Of a stretch of 64,000 bases of DNA, positions 50,703 to 58,603 are shown piece after piece (position 1 is the stretch's first letter; every line of letters begins with the position of its first letter). The stretch comes from Oscillospiraceae bacterium. Lineage in GTDB: Bacteria > Bacillota > Clostridia > Oscillospirales > Ruminococcaceae. Location: NCBI GenBank assembly GCA_900768995.1, contig CAAGEZ010000050.1, forward strand, positions 1 to 64,000, in the 5' to 3' direction. Below the pieces are notes generated by a model that ran no database searches, had not been told where the DNA came from, and was given only the letters and a program-made list of their open reading frames with translations. Position numbers and translations under genes: made by a program.

Positions 50703-51669
50703 TCTTAACGGCAAAAGAGTTCTTATAACAGGCGCAACAGGACTTATCGGCAGTCACCTCACTGAAAGGCTTTTGTCGGAAGGTGCCGAGGTCATTGCTG
50801 TGGGCAGAAGCCTTAAAAGGCTTGAAAGCACATTCCCTTCACCAAGCGAAAAACTCATTTTATGTGAAAATGACATTTCTGCGGCTTTTCCCGAAGGCGC
50901 AGGAAAGCTTGACTTTATCTTCCACGCAGCAAGCCCGATCTCAGGTGCTGAGATACGTGAATATCCCGTAAACACCATAAACGCCAATCTGAACGGCTGC
51001 ATAAACTGCCTTGAATATCTGAGAAAACAGGGCAGCGGACGAATGATAGTTTTTTCCTCCGCAACGGTATATGGCGGCGTTTTTGCCGAAGATACCTCTG
51101 TATCGGAAGAATGCACCTGCACTGCCGATGCTCTGCACACTGCAAACACCCCCTATTCCGAATCAAAAAGAATGATAGAAGTCATTGCACGAAGCTATAA
51201 TATCCAGTATGGCACTGATGCGGTGATAGTAAGGATAGGCTATGTTTATGGTCACACCTCACATATGCCCGCTACCGCATTCTATGAATTTATAGGCAAT
51301 GCCGTTTCGGGACAGAATATCGTTATGAACGGCTCAGGAATGGGAAGAAGAGACAATATCCACGTTGATGATGTTGTAAACGGTCTTATCGCTGCTGCGC
51401 TCAAAGGCTCAGCAGGAGAAGCCTACAACATCTCCTCAAACGGCGACAAGGGCAATTTCAGAGCAATGGACGAGATCGCTCCCATTATTGCCGACGCTGC
51501 CAACAAATTATACGGCGACAGCAGGATAAAGGCTGTAATAAAGCCCTTCGAGGGCAGCAGAAAGCCCGGACTTATGCTGAACAACACAAAGCTTCGTGAT
51601 CTTGGCTGGAATATTTCCGTAAGCCTTGAGGACGGCATCGCCGATACGGTTAAAAAATATTTCAGATAA
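50695..51669 (+). CDS. NAD-dependent sugar epimerase/dehydratase (extended SDR)
   Basis: The product is 324 residues. NAD is bound at VLITGATGLIGSHLTERL (residue 8 on); the active site has SSATVYGG and Tyr-Lys in TPYSESKRMIE (near 155-165). C-terminal signatures RRDNIHVDDVVNGL and AYNISSNGD are typical of UDP- or CDP-sugar SDRs. In this operon it could reduce or epimerise the 4-keto (or a branched) CDP-6-deoxysugar; this is inferred from context only. ATG 50695 overlaps the glycosyltransferase gene by 8 nt. Confidence 0.9.
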   Translation: MNDLNGKRVLITGATGLIGSHLTERLLSEGAEVIAVGRSLKRLESTFPSPSEKLILCENDISAAFPEGAGKLDFIFHAASPISGAEIREYPVNTINANLNGCINCLEYLRKQGSGRMIVFSSATVYGGVFAEDTSVSEECTCTADALHTANTPYSESKRMIEVIARSYNIQYGTDAVIVRIGYVYGHTSHMPATAFYEFIGNAVSGQNIVMNGSGMGRRDNIHVDDVVNGLIAAALKGSAGEAYNISSNGDKGNFRAMDEIAPIIADAANKLYGDSRIKAVIKPFEGSRKPGLMLNNTKLRDLGWNISVSLEDGIADTVKKYFR

Positions 51670-51685
51670 CAGGAGGTATAGAAGT

Positions 51686-52732
51686 TTGAAAGGTTCTTTG
51701 CAGCTTCTTGACTGTACACTTCGTGACGGTGGACAGGGGCTTGATTACAACGATCACTGCGGTATCAAAACAGAATCGTTTACCGACAGCGAAAAGCTGA
51801 AAATAGCAGAGCTTGTCAGAGATTCAGGGGCTGACATAATTGAAATAGGCTGCATTTCGGAAATAAACCGCAGCAGAGAAAAATTTGCGGCTTACAACAC
51901 CCTTGAGGAGCTGTGCAGATTTCTGCCCGAGCGCAGAAACCCCGCTCAGATATACACGGGTATGTATATTGACCCTGATACCCCTGTGGAAAAGATACCT
52001 GAACATTCTCCCGAGCTTGTTGACGGAATAAGAGTAATACTCAGATATTCACAGCTGAAGCAGTCGGTGGATTTCTGCGCCGCACTCGCTAAAAAAGGCT
52101 ACAAAACCTTTATCCAGCCTATGCTCACTATGCGCTATACTGACGACGAGCTGAAAATGCTTGTAGAATCTGCCAATGAAATGGGTGCATACGCCCTTTA
52201 CTTCGTTGACAGCTTCGGATATATGGACGACCGTGACACCGAAAGACTTTACCGCTTCTTTGCGGAGGACCTTGACAAGTCCGTCAGGATCGGTTTTCAC
52301 GCTCACAATAACCTTGAAAATGCTTTCTCCAATGCAAAATACTTTGTTGAAAAGCTTATGGACCGTGACTGCATCGTTGATTCCTGTGCTTACGGTATGG
52401 GACAGGGTGCGGGAAATCTCCAGACTGAGGTTATTATCCCATATCTTAATGAAAGATACGGCAAGTCATATGACCTTGACCCCATTCTCGATGTCTGCGA
52501 TATACTTGAAAAATTCCGCAGCCACGATACCGAGGCCTGGGGATATTCACCTCTCAGGCTTGTTCCCGCTGTCCACAAAACAGCATACAAATATGCGGCA
52601 GCTATGCGGCTTGAATATAATATGTCCCTTTCACAGATAAACAGGATACTTTCTGATATGCCCGATGATATGAGGCACAGATATACCCCTGAAAATCTTA
52701 AAGCCATTCTTGAAAATAACAGAGGTGTATGA
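51686..52732 (+). CDS. HMGL-like aldolase/acyltransferase (DmpG/isopropylmalate synthase superfamily)
   Basis: The product is 348 residues. LLDCTLRDGGQG near residue 6 carries the metal-binding Asp and catalytic Arg of the DRE-TIM family; FHAHNNLENAFSN near residue 205 provides the His-x-His ligands; SCAYGMGQGAGNLQTE follows. Family members make or break bonds next to pyruvate or acetyl-CoA (4-hydroxy-2-oxovalerate aldolase, HMG-CoA lyase). Its presence within a sugar operon points to a carbon-branch step. The start is UUG 51686, with GGAGG 8 nt upstream; the longer frame lies inside the SDR gene. Confidence 0.87.
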   Translation: MKGSLQLLDCTLRDGGQGLDYNDHCGIKTESFTDSEKLKIAELVRDSGADIIEIGCISEINRSREKFAAYNTLEELCRFLPERRNPAQIYTGMYIDPDTPVEKIPEHSPELVDGIRVILRYSQLKQSVDFCAALAKKGYKTFIQPMLTMRYTDDELKMLVESANEMGAYALYFVDSFGYMDDRDTERLYRFFAEDLDKSVRIGFHAHNNLENAFSNAKYFVEKLMDRDCIVDSCAYGMGQGAGNLQTEVIIPYLNERYGKSYDLDPILDVCDILEKFRSHDTEAWGYSPLRLVPAVHKTAYKYAAAMRLEYNMSLSQINRILSDMPDDMRHRYTPENLKAILENNRGV

Positions 52733-53961
52733 TGGATAATACAGCAGCAGTGCCGAAGATAAGAGAATCAAATATAGAGCTGTGCAGGATAATCAGTATG
52801 TTTATGATAATCGCCCATCACCTTGTTCTGCACGGCGGACTGACTTCCGTTCCCGAAATGTTTCCGAACAAATGGCTGGGATACATTATCCTGCCCGGCG
52901 GAAAGGTAGGCTTTGACGCATTTATCGCAATAAGCGCCTGGTTTCTTGCAGGCAGCAATTTTAGAGCGGAAAGGTTTTTCAAGACCTACTTTCAGGTAAT
53001 ATTTTACAGCGTGACCACTGCCCTTGCGGCAATTCTGCTCGGCACCTCCATTCCTTTACTGCAGTTTCTCGGAACATTTCTGCCCCTGACAGGCTCTGTT
53101 CAGGGATATGCCGCAACATATCTTGCATTTTATCTGCTTATGCCGTTCCTTGCGATAGTTTCACGAAATATAAATGACAAGCAGCATCTTTTTATAATCG
53201 GCGTTCTGACTGTTTTTACCATAGCGGCCAAAATTGTAGGATCTGCAACAACTACCGAGCAGTCCTGCTACAGCAGAGTGACATTGTTCGTGTTCTTTTA
53301 TTTCCTGCTGGGATACATCAAGACCCACCCTGTAAAATCCCTTGAAAACCCTTTTCTTATGCTGTTTGTTTTCATTGTCAACTGGGGCGTTATTGTTGTA
53401 TGCAATTGTCAGAATCAGATATGGGGTGAAAACAAACCTGAGTTTCTTAACTACACGATCCCTCTTATAAGCGGAGAATCAGGACTGTTCTACATTATCG
53501 GCGGCCTGAGCCTTTTCTTCTTTTTCAAGAGCATAAAGATCAAGCCCAACAGGGTAATAAACCTCTTTGCAAGCACCACCCTCGCTGTACTGCTTATCCA
53601 CGACGGCCATTTTTTCAGAAAAACCACCTGGTCTCTTCTGAAAACAAGCGAGTGGTATTACAGCAGACATTTCCTCATTCGTGCAGGAATATGCGTTGTG
53701 GGAATATACCTTTTCTGCTCAGTTATTGAATTTATGAGAAGGAAATTTATAGAAAAGCCGTTTTTCCGTCTGGACTCTATAAAAAAGCTGTGCGAAAAAA
53801 CAGACAAGGCTGTCAGATTCCCTGTGAATGAGAGCAGGCCACCTCAGCCGCAGGATACCGAAAAGCTTGAGGCTCAGATAAATGAGCTGAAAAAGGAGCT
53901 TGACCGAAAGGATCACGCTTTGGCTGAGATAGCCGCAAGATATGCACTGAAGGAAGAGTGA
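52732..53961 (+). CDS. Membrane acyltransferase, family 3
   Basis: The product is 409 residues with about ten membrane segments. SNIELCRIISMFMIIAHHLVLHGG near residue 12 is the acyltransferase 3 signature with its catalytic His. The last 35 residues form a short charged coiled coil (EKLEAQINELKKELDRKDHA). Such enzymes O-acylate surface sugars, often with acetyl groups. ATG 52732 shares one base with the upstream stop (TGATG) and has AGAGGTG 6 nt before it. The likely acceptor is the sugar or polymer made by this operon. Confidence 0.9.
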   Translation: MDNTAAVPKIRESNIELCRIISMFMIIAHHLVLHGGLTSVPEMFPNKWLGYIILPGGKVGFDAFIAISAWFLAGSNFRAERFFKTYFQVIFYSVTTALAAILLGTSIPLLQFLGTFLPLTGSVQGYAATYLAFYLLMPFLAIVSRNINDKQHLFIIGVLTVFTIAAKIVGSATTTEQSCYSRVTLFVFFYFLLGYIKTHPVKSLENPFLMLFVFIVNWGVIVVCNCQNQIWGENKPEFLNYTIPLISGESGLFYIIGGLSLFFFFKSIKIKPNRVINLFASTTLAVLLIHDGHFFRKTTWSLLKTSEWYYSRHFLIRAGICVVGIYLFCSVIEFMRRKFIEKPFFRLDSIKKLCEKTDKAVRFPVNESRPPQPQDTEKLEAQINELKKELDRKDHALAEIAARYALKEE

Positions 53962-54007
53962 ATTTCATCATTCCCACCGCCAAGTACAACAGGAAAGTGA
54001 TTTTATT

Positions 54008-55672
54008 ATGATTTTTTCCGATCACCTTGTAAATGAACTTATAAAGCAGGGCACTTATGACGCATTCGGCATTCCCGGAGGAGTCGTATTAAAGCTTCTT
54101 GCCGCTATGAAAAGGGCAGAGCCTGCATTCACCCCTCACCTGTGCTATCACGAGCAGGACGCAGGCTTCGCTGCTCTCGGCTATGCACAAGCAGGCGGAA
54201 AGCTTGGTGTTGCCTATGCAACAAGAGGTCCCGGTATAACAAATATGGTGAGCTGTATTGCGGAAGCATATCAGGAATCACTGCCCGTGCTTTTTATCAC
54301 GGCTCACGGCAGGCGCACGCAGGATAATGTCAGATTCAATCAGAATCAGGAGCTTGATATAGTAAGCGCTGTTTCGGGATTCACCAAATTTGCCGCCAAT
54401 GCCGAAACTCCCGACGAAGCGGCTGTGCTGCTGAAAAAAGCGATGAACATTGCAGTGAGCGGCAGAAAGGGACCTGTGCTGCTGGACTTTGCGGCAGCTG
54501 TTTTTGACAAGGAAGTCTCAGTCCTGCCCGAGGAATGTGATGCTCCCATAAATAATGCAGATGCTGCTGCGGTCTGCAAAGCGGCGGAGCTTCTTTCTTC
54601 CGCAAAGCGTCCACTGCTGCTTATCGGCGACGGACTGCGTTATTTTCCAAAGGAAAGGCTCAGAGAGGCTGTTGATAAACTCGGTATTCCAGTGCTTTCA
54701 AGCAGAGGTTCTCAAGACCTCCTCGGCGGCTCGCCCAATTATTTCGGATATATCGGCAGCCACGGTGTTCGGTACAGCAATTTTATCCTGTCAAAGGCAG
54801 ACCTTATAATCGCTGTGGGAAACAGAATGGCTTTTCCCTTTGACTCAGCAAGCTTTTCTCCCATTATAAAAAATGCACGGATACTTCGGGTGGATATTGA
54901 TGAAAACGAGCTTTGCAGGCATATTTCCGGAGAGCTGACCTTTGCCTGTGACGGTGGGATGTTTCTTGAAGAGCTTTGCGTAGAATATAATTCGGGAAAC
55001 GTTTTTGAAAGCTGGCTCGATGTATGCAGATGCCTGAAAAAAGAGCTTATCGATGAGGACTGCACCGAAACTGTGAACAGGCTGACCGGATTTATCTCGG
55101 TGCAGTCCTCGGGAAAGCATTATGTCTGTGACGTTGGAAACAATGAATTTCTGTTTTCAAGAGCATATGAGCGCAGCGGTTCGGGTGACAGCATATGCTG
55201 CTCAAAGTCATTCGGCACTCTCGGCTCTGCAATTGGCCGTGCCATCGGTGTTTATTATGCTGTGGGCGGTGAAGTTATATGCGTGTGCGGCGATCAGGGC
55301 TTTCAGTACAATTTGCAGGAACTGCAGTATATTTCCCACCGGAAACTGCCTGTTAAAATAGTTTTGCTGAACAATCAGTGCTCGGGAATGATAACAGACC
55401 ACGAAAAAAATGTACTGGGGGATATGCGTATCCACGTCGATGCAGACTCAGGCTACAGCACTCCCGATTTTGCCAAAATTGCACAAAGCTACGGCATAAA
55501 TTACACGACAGAGCAGGAAACAGCCTGTGCTGATAATAATATGCCACTGCTTTATGAGATCATAACAGACAGCTATGAGCCGCTCTGTCCCACTCTTCCC
55601 AAAGGAAATCCCTGTCAGGATATGTTCCCTCTTCTTGACAGAAAAAAATACGGATATCTTGATGATCTTTGA
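54008..55672 (+). CDS. Acetolactate-synthase-like TPP-dependent enzyme
   Basis: The product is 554 residues with the three domains of the acetohydroxyacid synthase superfamily. The catalytic Glu49 lies in YHEQDAGFAALGYAQ (activates TPP), the middle domain begins near residue 185, and the diphosphate/metal motif CVCGDQGFQYNLQEL...LLNNQ is near residues 425-455. In CDP-sugar pathways a relative (YerE) transfers a two-carbon unit from pyruvate onto a 4-keto sugar, making yersiniose. That role fits here, but ordinary decarboxylase activity is equally compatible with the sequence. The operon has no small regulatory subunit gene. Confidence 0.85.
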   Translation: MIFSDHLVNELIKQGTYDAFGIPGGVVLKLLAAMKRAEPAFTPHLCYHEQDAGFAALGYAQAGGKLGVAYATRGPGITNMVSCIAEAYQESLPVLFITAHGRRTQDNVRFNQNQELDIVSAVSGFTKFAANAETPDEAAVLLKKAMNIAVSGRKGPVLLDFAAAVFDKEVSVLPEECDAPINNADAAAVCKAAELLSSAKRPLLLIGDGLRYFPKERLREAVDKLGIPVLSSRGSQDLLGGSPNYFGYIGSHGVRYSNFILSKADLIIAVGNRMAFPFDSASFSPIIKNARILRVDIDENELCRHISGELTFACDGGMFLEELCVEYNSGNVFESWLDVCRCLKKELIDEDCTETVNRLTGFISVQSSGKHYVCDVGNNEFLFSRAYERSGSGDSICCSKSFGTLGSAIGRAIGVYYAVGGEVICVCGDQGFQYNLQELQYISHRKLPVKIVLLNNQCSGMITDHEKNVLGDMRIHVDADSGYSTPDFAKIAQSYGINYTTEQETACADNNMPLLYEIITDSYEPLCPTLPKGNPCQDMFPLLDRKKYGYLDDL

Positions 55673-55687
55673 TTCGGAGGAATATTT

Positions 55688-57448
55688 ATGTATATTGAAA
55701 ATATCAACAGTCCCGCAGACCTGAAAAAACTTTCACTGAATGAATGCGAAGCTCTGGCTGCCGAAATACGATCGGCACTTATAAAAAAAGCTTCCCTGAA
55801 GGGAGGTCATCTTGCATCAAATCTTGGAATGGTGGAAGCGGAAATTGCACTCCATTATGTATTTGAATCACCATCAGACAAAATAATATTTGACGTTTCC
55901 CACCAGTGCTACACCCACAAGATACTTACCGGAAGGAAGGACGCTTTTACCGTTGAGGAGAAATACAACTCCGCAAATGGCTATACAAATCCCGATGAAA
56001 GCGACCACGACCTGTTCAGAGTAGGTCATACGGCTACTTCAATAAGCCTTGCCTGCGGTCTTGCAAAGGCAAGGAATATCAGGGGCGGCAAGGAAAGCAT
56101 CATCGCCGTTATCGGCGACGGTTCACTCAGCGGCGGCGAGGCCTTTGAGGGACTTGATTTCGGCGGTTCTGACATTGAGGGTAATTTCATCGTTCTTTTC
56201 AATGACAACCAGATGTCCATTGCGGAAAATCACGGCGGCATCTACAAAAATCTCGCCCTGCTCAGAAGCACTGAGGGAAGGGCTGAAAATAATCTTTTCA
56301 AGGCATTTGGCTATGATTACATTTTCGTAAAGGACGGCAATGACATAACTCAGGCAGTGAACGCCCTCAGAGCAGCAAAGGAGCTTGATCACCCTGTTGT
56401 TGTCCATATGTGCACGGTAAAGGGCAAGGGTTATGATTTTGCGGAAAGTCACAAGGAAAGCACCCACTGGGTACGTCCCTTTGACATTGACAGCGGAGCT
56501 GAAAAAAATCCCTTTAACGGCGAACGCTATGACCGTGTTATGCGTGACCATCTGCTTGAAAAAATGGCTGAAGACCCCAATGTTGTGACAATGATAGCCG
56601 CTGTACCCGATTCACTGAACTTTACTGCCGAACACAGAAAGCAGGCGGGAAACCAGTTTGTTGATGTGGGCATCGCTGAGGAGCACGCCATAGCTATGGC
56701 GGCAGGTCTTGCCAAAAACGGCTGCAAGCCCGCTTTCTGCACAATGTCCACATTCTTCCAAAGGACTTATGACCAGATATCTCAGGAACTTTGCATAAAT
56801 AACGCCCCTGTAACTCTTATCGTGGTAAATGCTTCCGTGTATGCTGTAAATGATGTTACACACATAGGAATATTCGATATCCCAATGATGTCAAATATCC
56901 CGAATCTTGTATATCTTGCGCCCACAAACAAGCAGGAATATCTTGCCATGACCGACTGGAGCCTTGACCAGACTGAGCACCCTGTTGCTATAAGAGCTCC
57001 CCGAAACGGCGTGTTCTATGCAAAGGACGATGTTGACACGGATTACAGCTGCCTTAACAGATATAAGACAGTCACAAAGGGCAAAAAGGTCGCTGTTCTT
57101 GCTCTGGGAAGCTTTTTCCAGATGGGAGAGGAGCTTTCGGAAATGATAAAGGATAAGCTCGGATTTACTCCCACGCTCATCAATCCCAGATATATAACGG
57201 GACTTGACGCTGATCTGCTCGGAAGCCTGAAAGCAGAGCACGGCATCATTATCACTCTTGAGGACGGCGTTCTTGACGGCGGCTGGGGTCAGAAGATAGC
57301 GTCATTCTACGGAAGCTCTGATCTTAAGGTGAAAAATTACGGTCTGAAAAAGGAATTTCTTGACCGCTATGACCTGAACGCAGTTATGACCGAAAACAGG
57401 CTGAAACCTGAGCTTATTCTTGAAGATATACGTGAACTTCTTGACTAA
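55688..57448 (+). CDS. DXS-like transketolase-family TPP enzyme
   Basis: The product is 586 residues, with N-terminal TPP domain (GGHLASNLGMVEAEIALHYVF; VIGDGSLSGGEAFEGLDFGG; FNDNQMSIAENHGGIY), Pyr domain (VDVGIAEEHAIAMAAGLAKNG; near residue 330) and C-terminal domain in one chain. It resembles 1-deoxyxylulose-5-phosphate synthase more than true transketolase and is slightly shorter than typical DXS (about 620). Its place in the sugar operon suggests a second C2 or acyl transfer to a sugar. It could also be a secondary DXS supplying isoprenoids for the lipid carrier. It starts 15 nt after the preceding TPP enzyme (GGAGG ribosome site). Confidence 0.85.
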   Translation: MYIENINSPADLKKLSLNECEALAAEIRSALIKKASLKGGHLASNLGMVEAEIALHYVFESPSDKIIFDVSHQCYTHKILTGRKDAFTVEEKYNSANGYTNPDESDHDLFRVGHTATSISLACGLAKARNIRGGKESIIAVIGDGSLSGGEAFEGLDFGGSDIEGNFIVLFNDNQMSIAENHGGIYKNLALLRSTEGRAENNLFKAFGYDYIFVKDGNDITQAVNALRAAKELDHPVVVHMCTVKGKGYDFAESHKESTHWVRPFDIDSGAEKNPFNGERYDRVMRDHLLEKMAEDPNVVTMIAAVPDSLNFTAEHRKQAGNQFVDVGIAEEHAIAMAAGLAKNGCKPAFCTMSTFFQRTYDQISQELCINNAPVTLIVVNASVYAVNDVTHIGIFDIPMMSNIPNLVYLAPTNKQEYLAMTDWSLDQTEHPVAIRAPRNGVFYAKDDVDTDYSCLNRYKTVTKGKKVAVLALGSFFQMGEELSEMIKDKLGFTPTLINPRYITGLDADLLGSLKAEHGIIITLEDGVLDGGWGQKIASFYGSSDLKVKNYGLKKEFLDRYDLNAVMTENRLKPELILEDIRELLD

Positions 57449-57481
57449 GCGGAATCATATTGATAAAAAGGAGCAGATACA

Positions 57482-58582
57482 ATGAGATTTGACCCTGATT
57501 TTTATAAAGGCAAAAAAGTCCTGATAACAGGACATACGGGTTTTAAAGGCAGCTGGATGTGCCGCTGTCTTATCAATGCGGGGGCGGCGGTCACAGGATA
57601 TTCCCTTAATCCTCCCACAGAGCCTGCATTATTTGAACTGGCAGGCATAAAAGAAAATATGAACTCGGTCATCGGTGATATCCGTGATCTTGAGCATCTC
57701 ACAAAGGTATTTGAGGCGGTTCGCCCCGAGATAGTCATTCATATGGCTGCACAGCCCATAGTCCGTGATTCCTACAAAGACCCCGTTTATACCTATGAAA
57801 CAAATGTTATGGGCACGGTAAATATCCTTGAAACAGTGCGCCGATGCAGCTCGGTACGCTCATTTGTTAATGTCACCACCGACAAGGTATATCTCAACAA
57901 AGAGTGGCAGTGGGGATACCGTGAAAATGAAGAACTGAACGGCTATGACCCTTATTCAAATTCCAAATCCTGCTCCGAGCTTGTTACAAGCAGCTACAAA
58001 AACTCCTTTTTCGGCGGCGCATCGGGCAGAACTGCTGACGGAAGAGTGATCGCTGTAACCACGTGCCGTGCGGGAAATGTTATCGGCGGCGGCGATTTTG
58101 CTCCTGATAGGATAATTCCCGACTGCGTAAGAGCAGCTATGGACAAGCGAGACATTATCGTAAGGAATCCCTACTCCACAAGACCGTATCAGCACGTTCT
58201 TGAGCCTGTTGCGGTTTATCTAATGATCGCTCAGGAACAGTATAAGGATATATCCCTTGCAGGGTGCTATAACGTAGGTCCCGACGATCAGGACTGCCGC
58301 ACTACGGGTGAACTCGTTACTCTTTTCTGCGAAAAATGGGGCAAAGCGTCCGGTATTGATATTTCCTGGAAAAACGTGTCTGACGGCGGCCCTCACGAAG
58401 CCAATTTCTTAAAGCTGGACTGCTCAAAGCTCAAATCAGTTTTCGGCTGGAAGCCTGTATGGAGCGTTGAGACCGCTGTTGAAAAGATCGCTGAGTGGTC
58501 AGTGGGATATATGAACGGCGACGACGTGGGTGACATGATGGACAGACAAATACAGGAATTTCTGGAGTCCGGGACAAAATAA
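57482..58582 (+). CDS. rfbG: CDP-glucose 4,6-dehydratase
   Basis: The product is 366 residues. It makes CDP-4-keto-6-deoxyglucose. NAD is bound at VLITGHTGFKGSWMCRCL (residue 14 on), a glycine pattern specific to RfbG; the active site has VTTDKVY and Tyr-Lys in YDPYSNSKSCSEL (near 160); GNVIGGGDFAPDRIIPD and RPYQHVLEPV are family signatures. With rfbF it defines the operon as a CDP-6-deoxysugar pathway. The 3-deoxygenation genes (ddhC/rfbH and its reductase) are absent, so the sugar probably keeps its 3-hydroxyl. AAAGGAG precedes the start. Confidence 0.95.
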   Translation: MRFDPDFYKGKKVLITGHTGFKGSWMCRCLINAGAAVTGYSLNPPTEPALFELAGIKENMNSVIGDIRDLEHLTKVFEAVRPEIVIHMAAQPIVRDSYKDPVYTYETNVMGTVNILETVRRCSSVRSFVNVTTDKVYLNKEWQWGYRENEELNGYDPYSNSKSCSELVTSSYKNSFFGGASGRTADGRVIAVTTCRAGNVIGGGDFAPDRIIPDCVRAAMDKRDIIVRNPYSTRPYQHVLEPVAVYLMIAQEQYKDISLAGCYNVGPDDQDCRTTGELVTLFCEKWGKASGIDISWKNVSDGGPHEANFLKLDCSKLKSVFGWKPVWSVETAVEKIAEWSVGYMNGDDVGDMMDRQIQEFLESGTK

Positions 58583-58603
58583 GATTTTTGAGGGAGTATG
58601 CAT

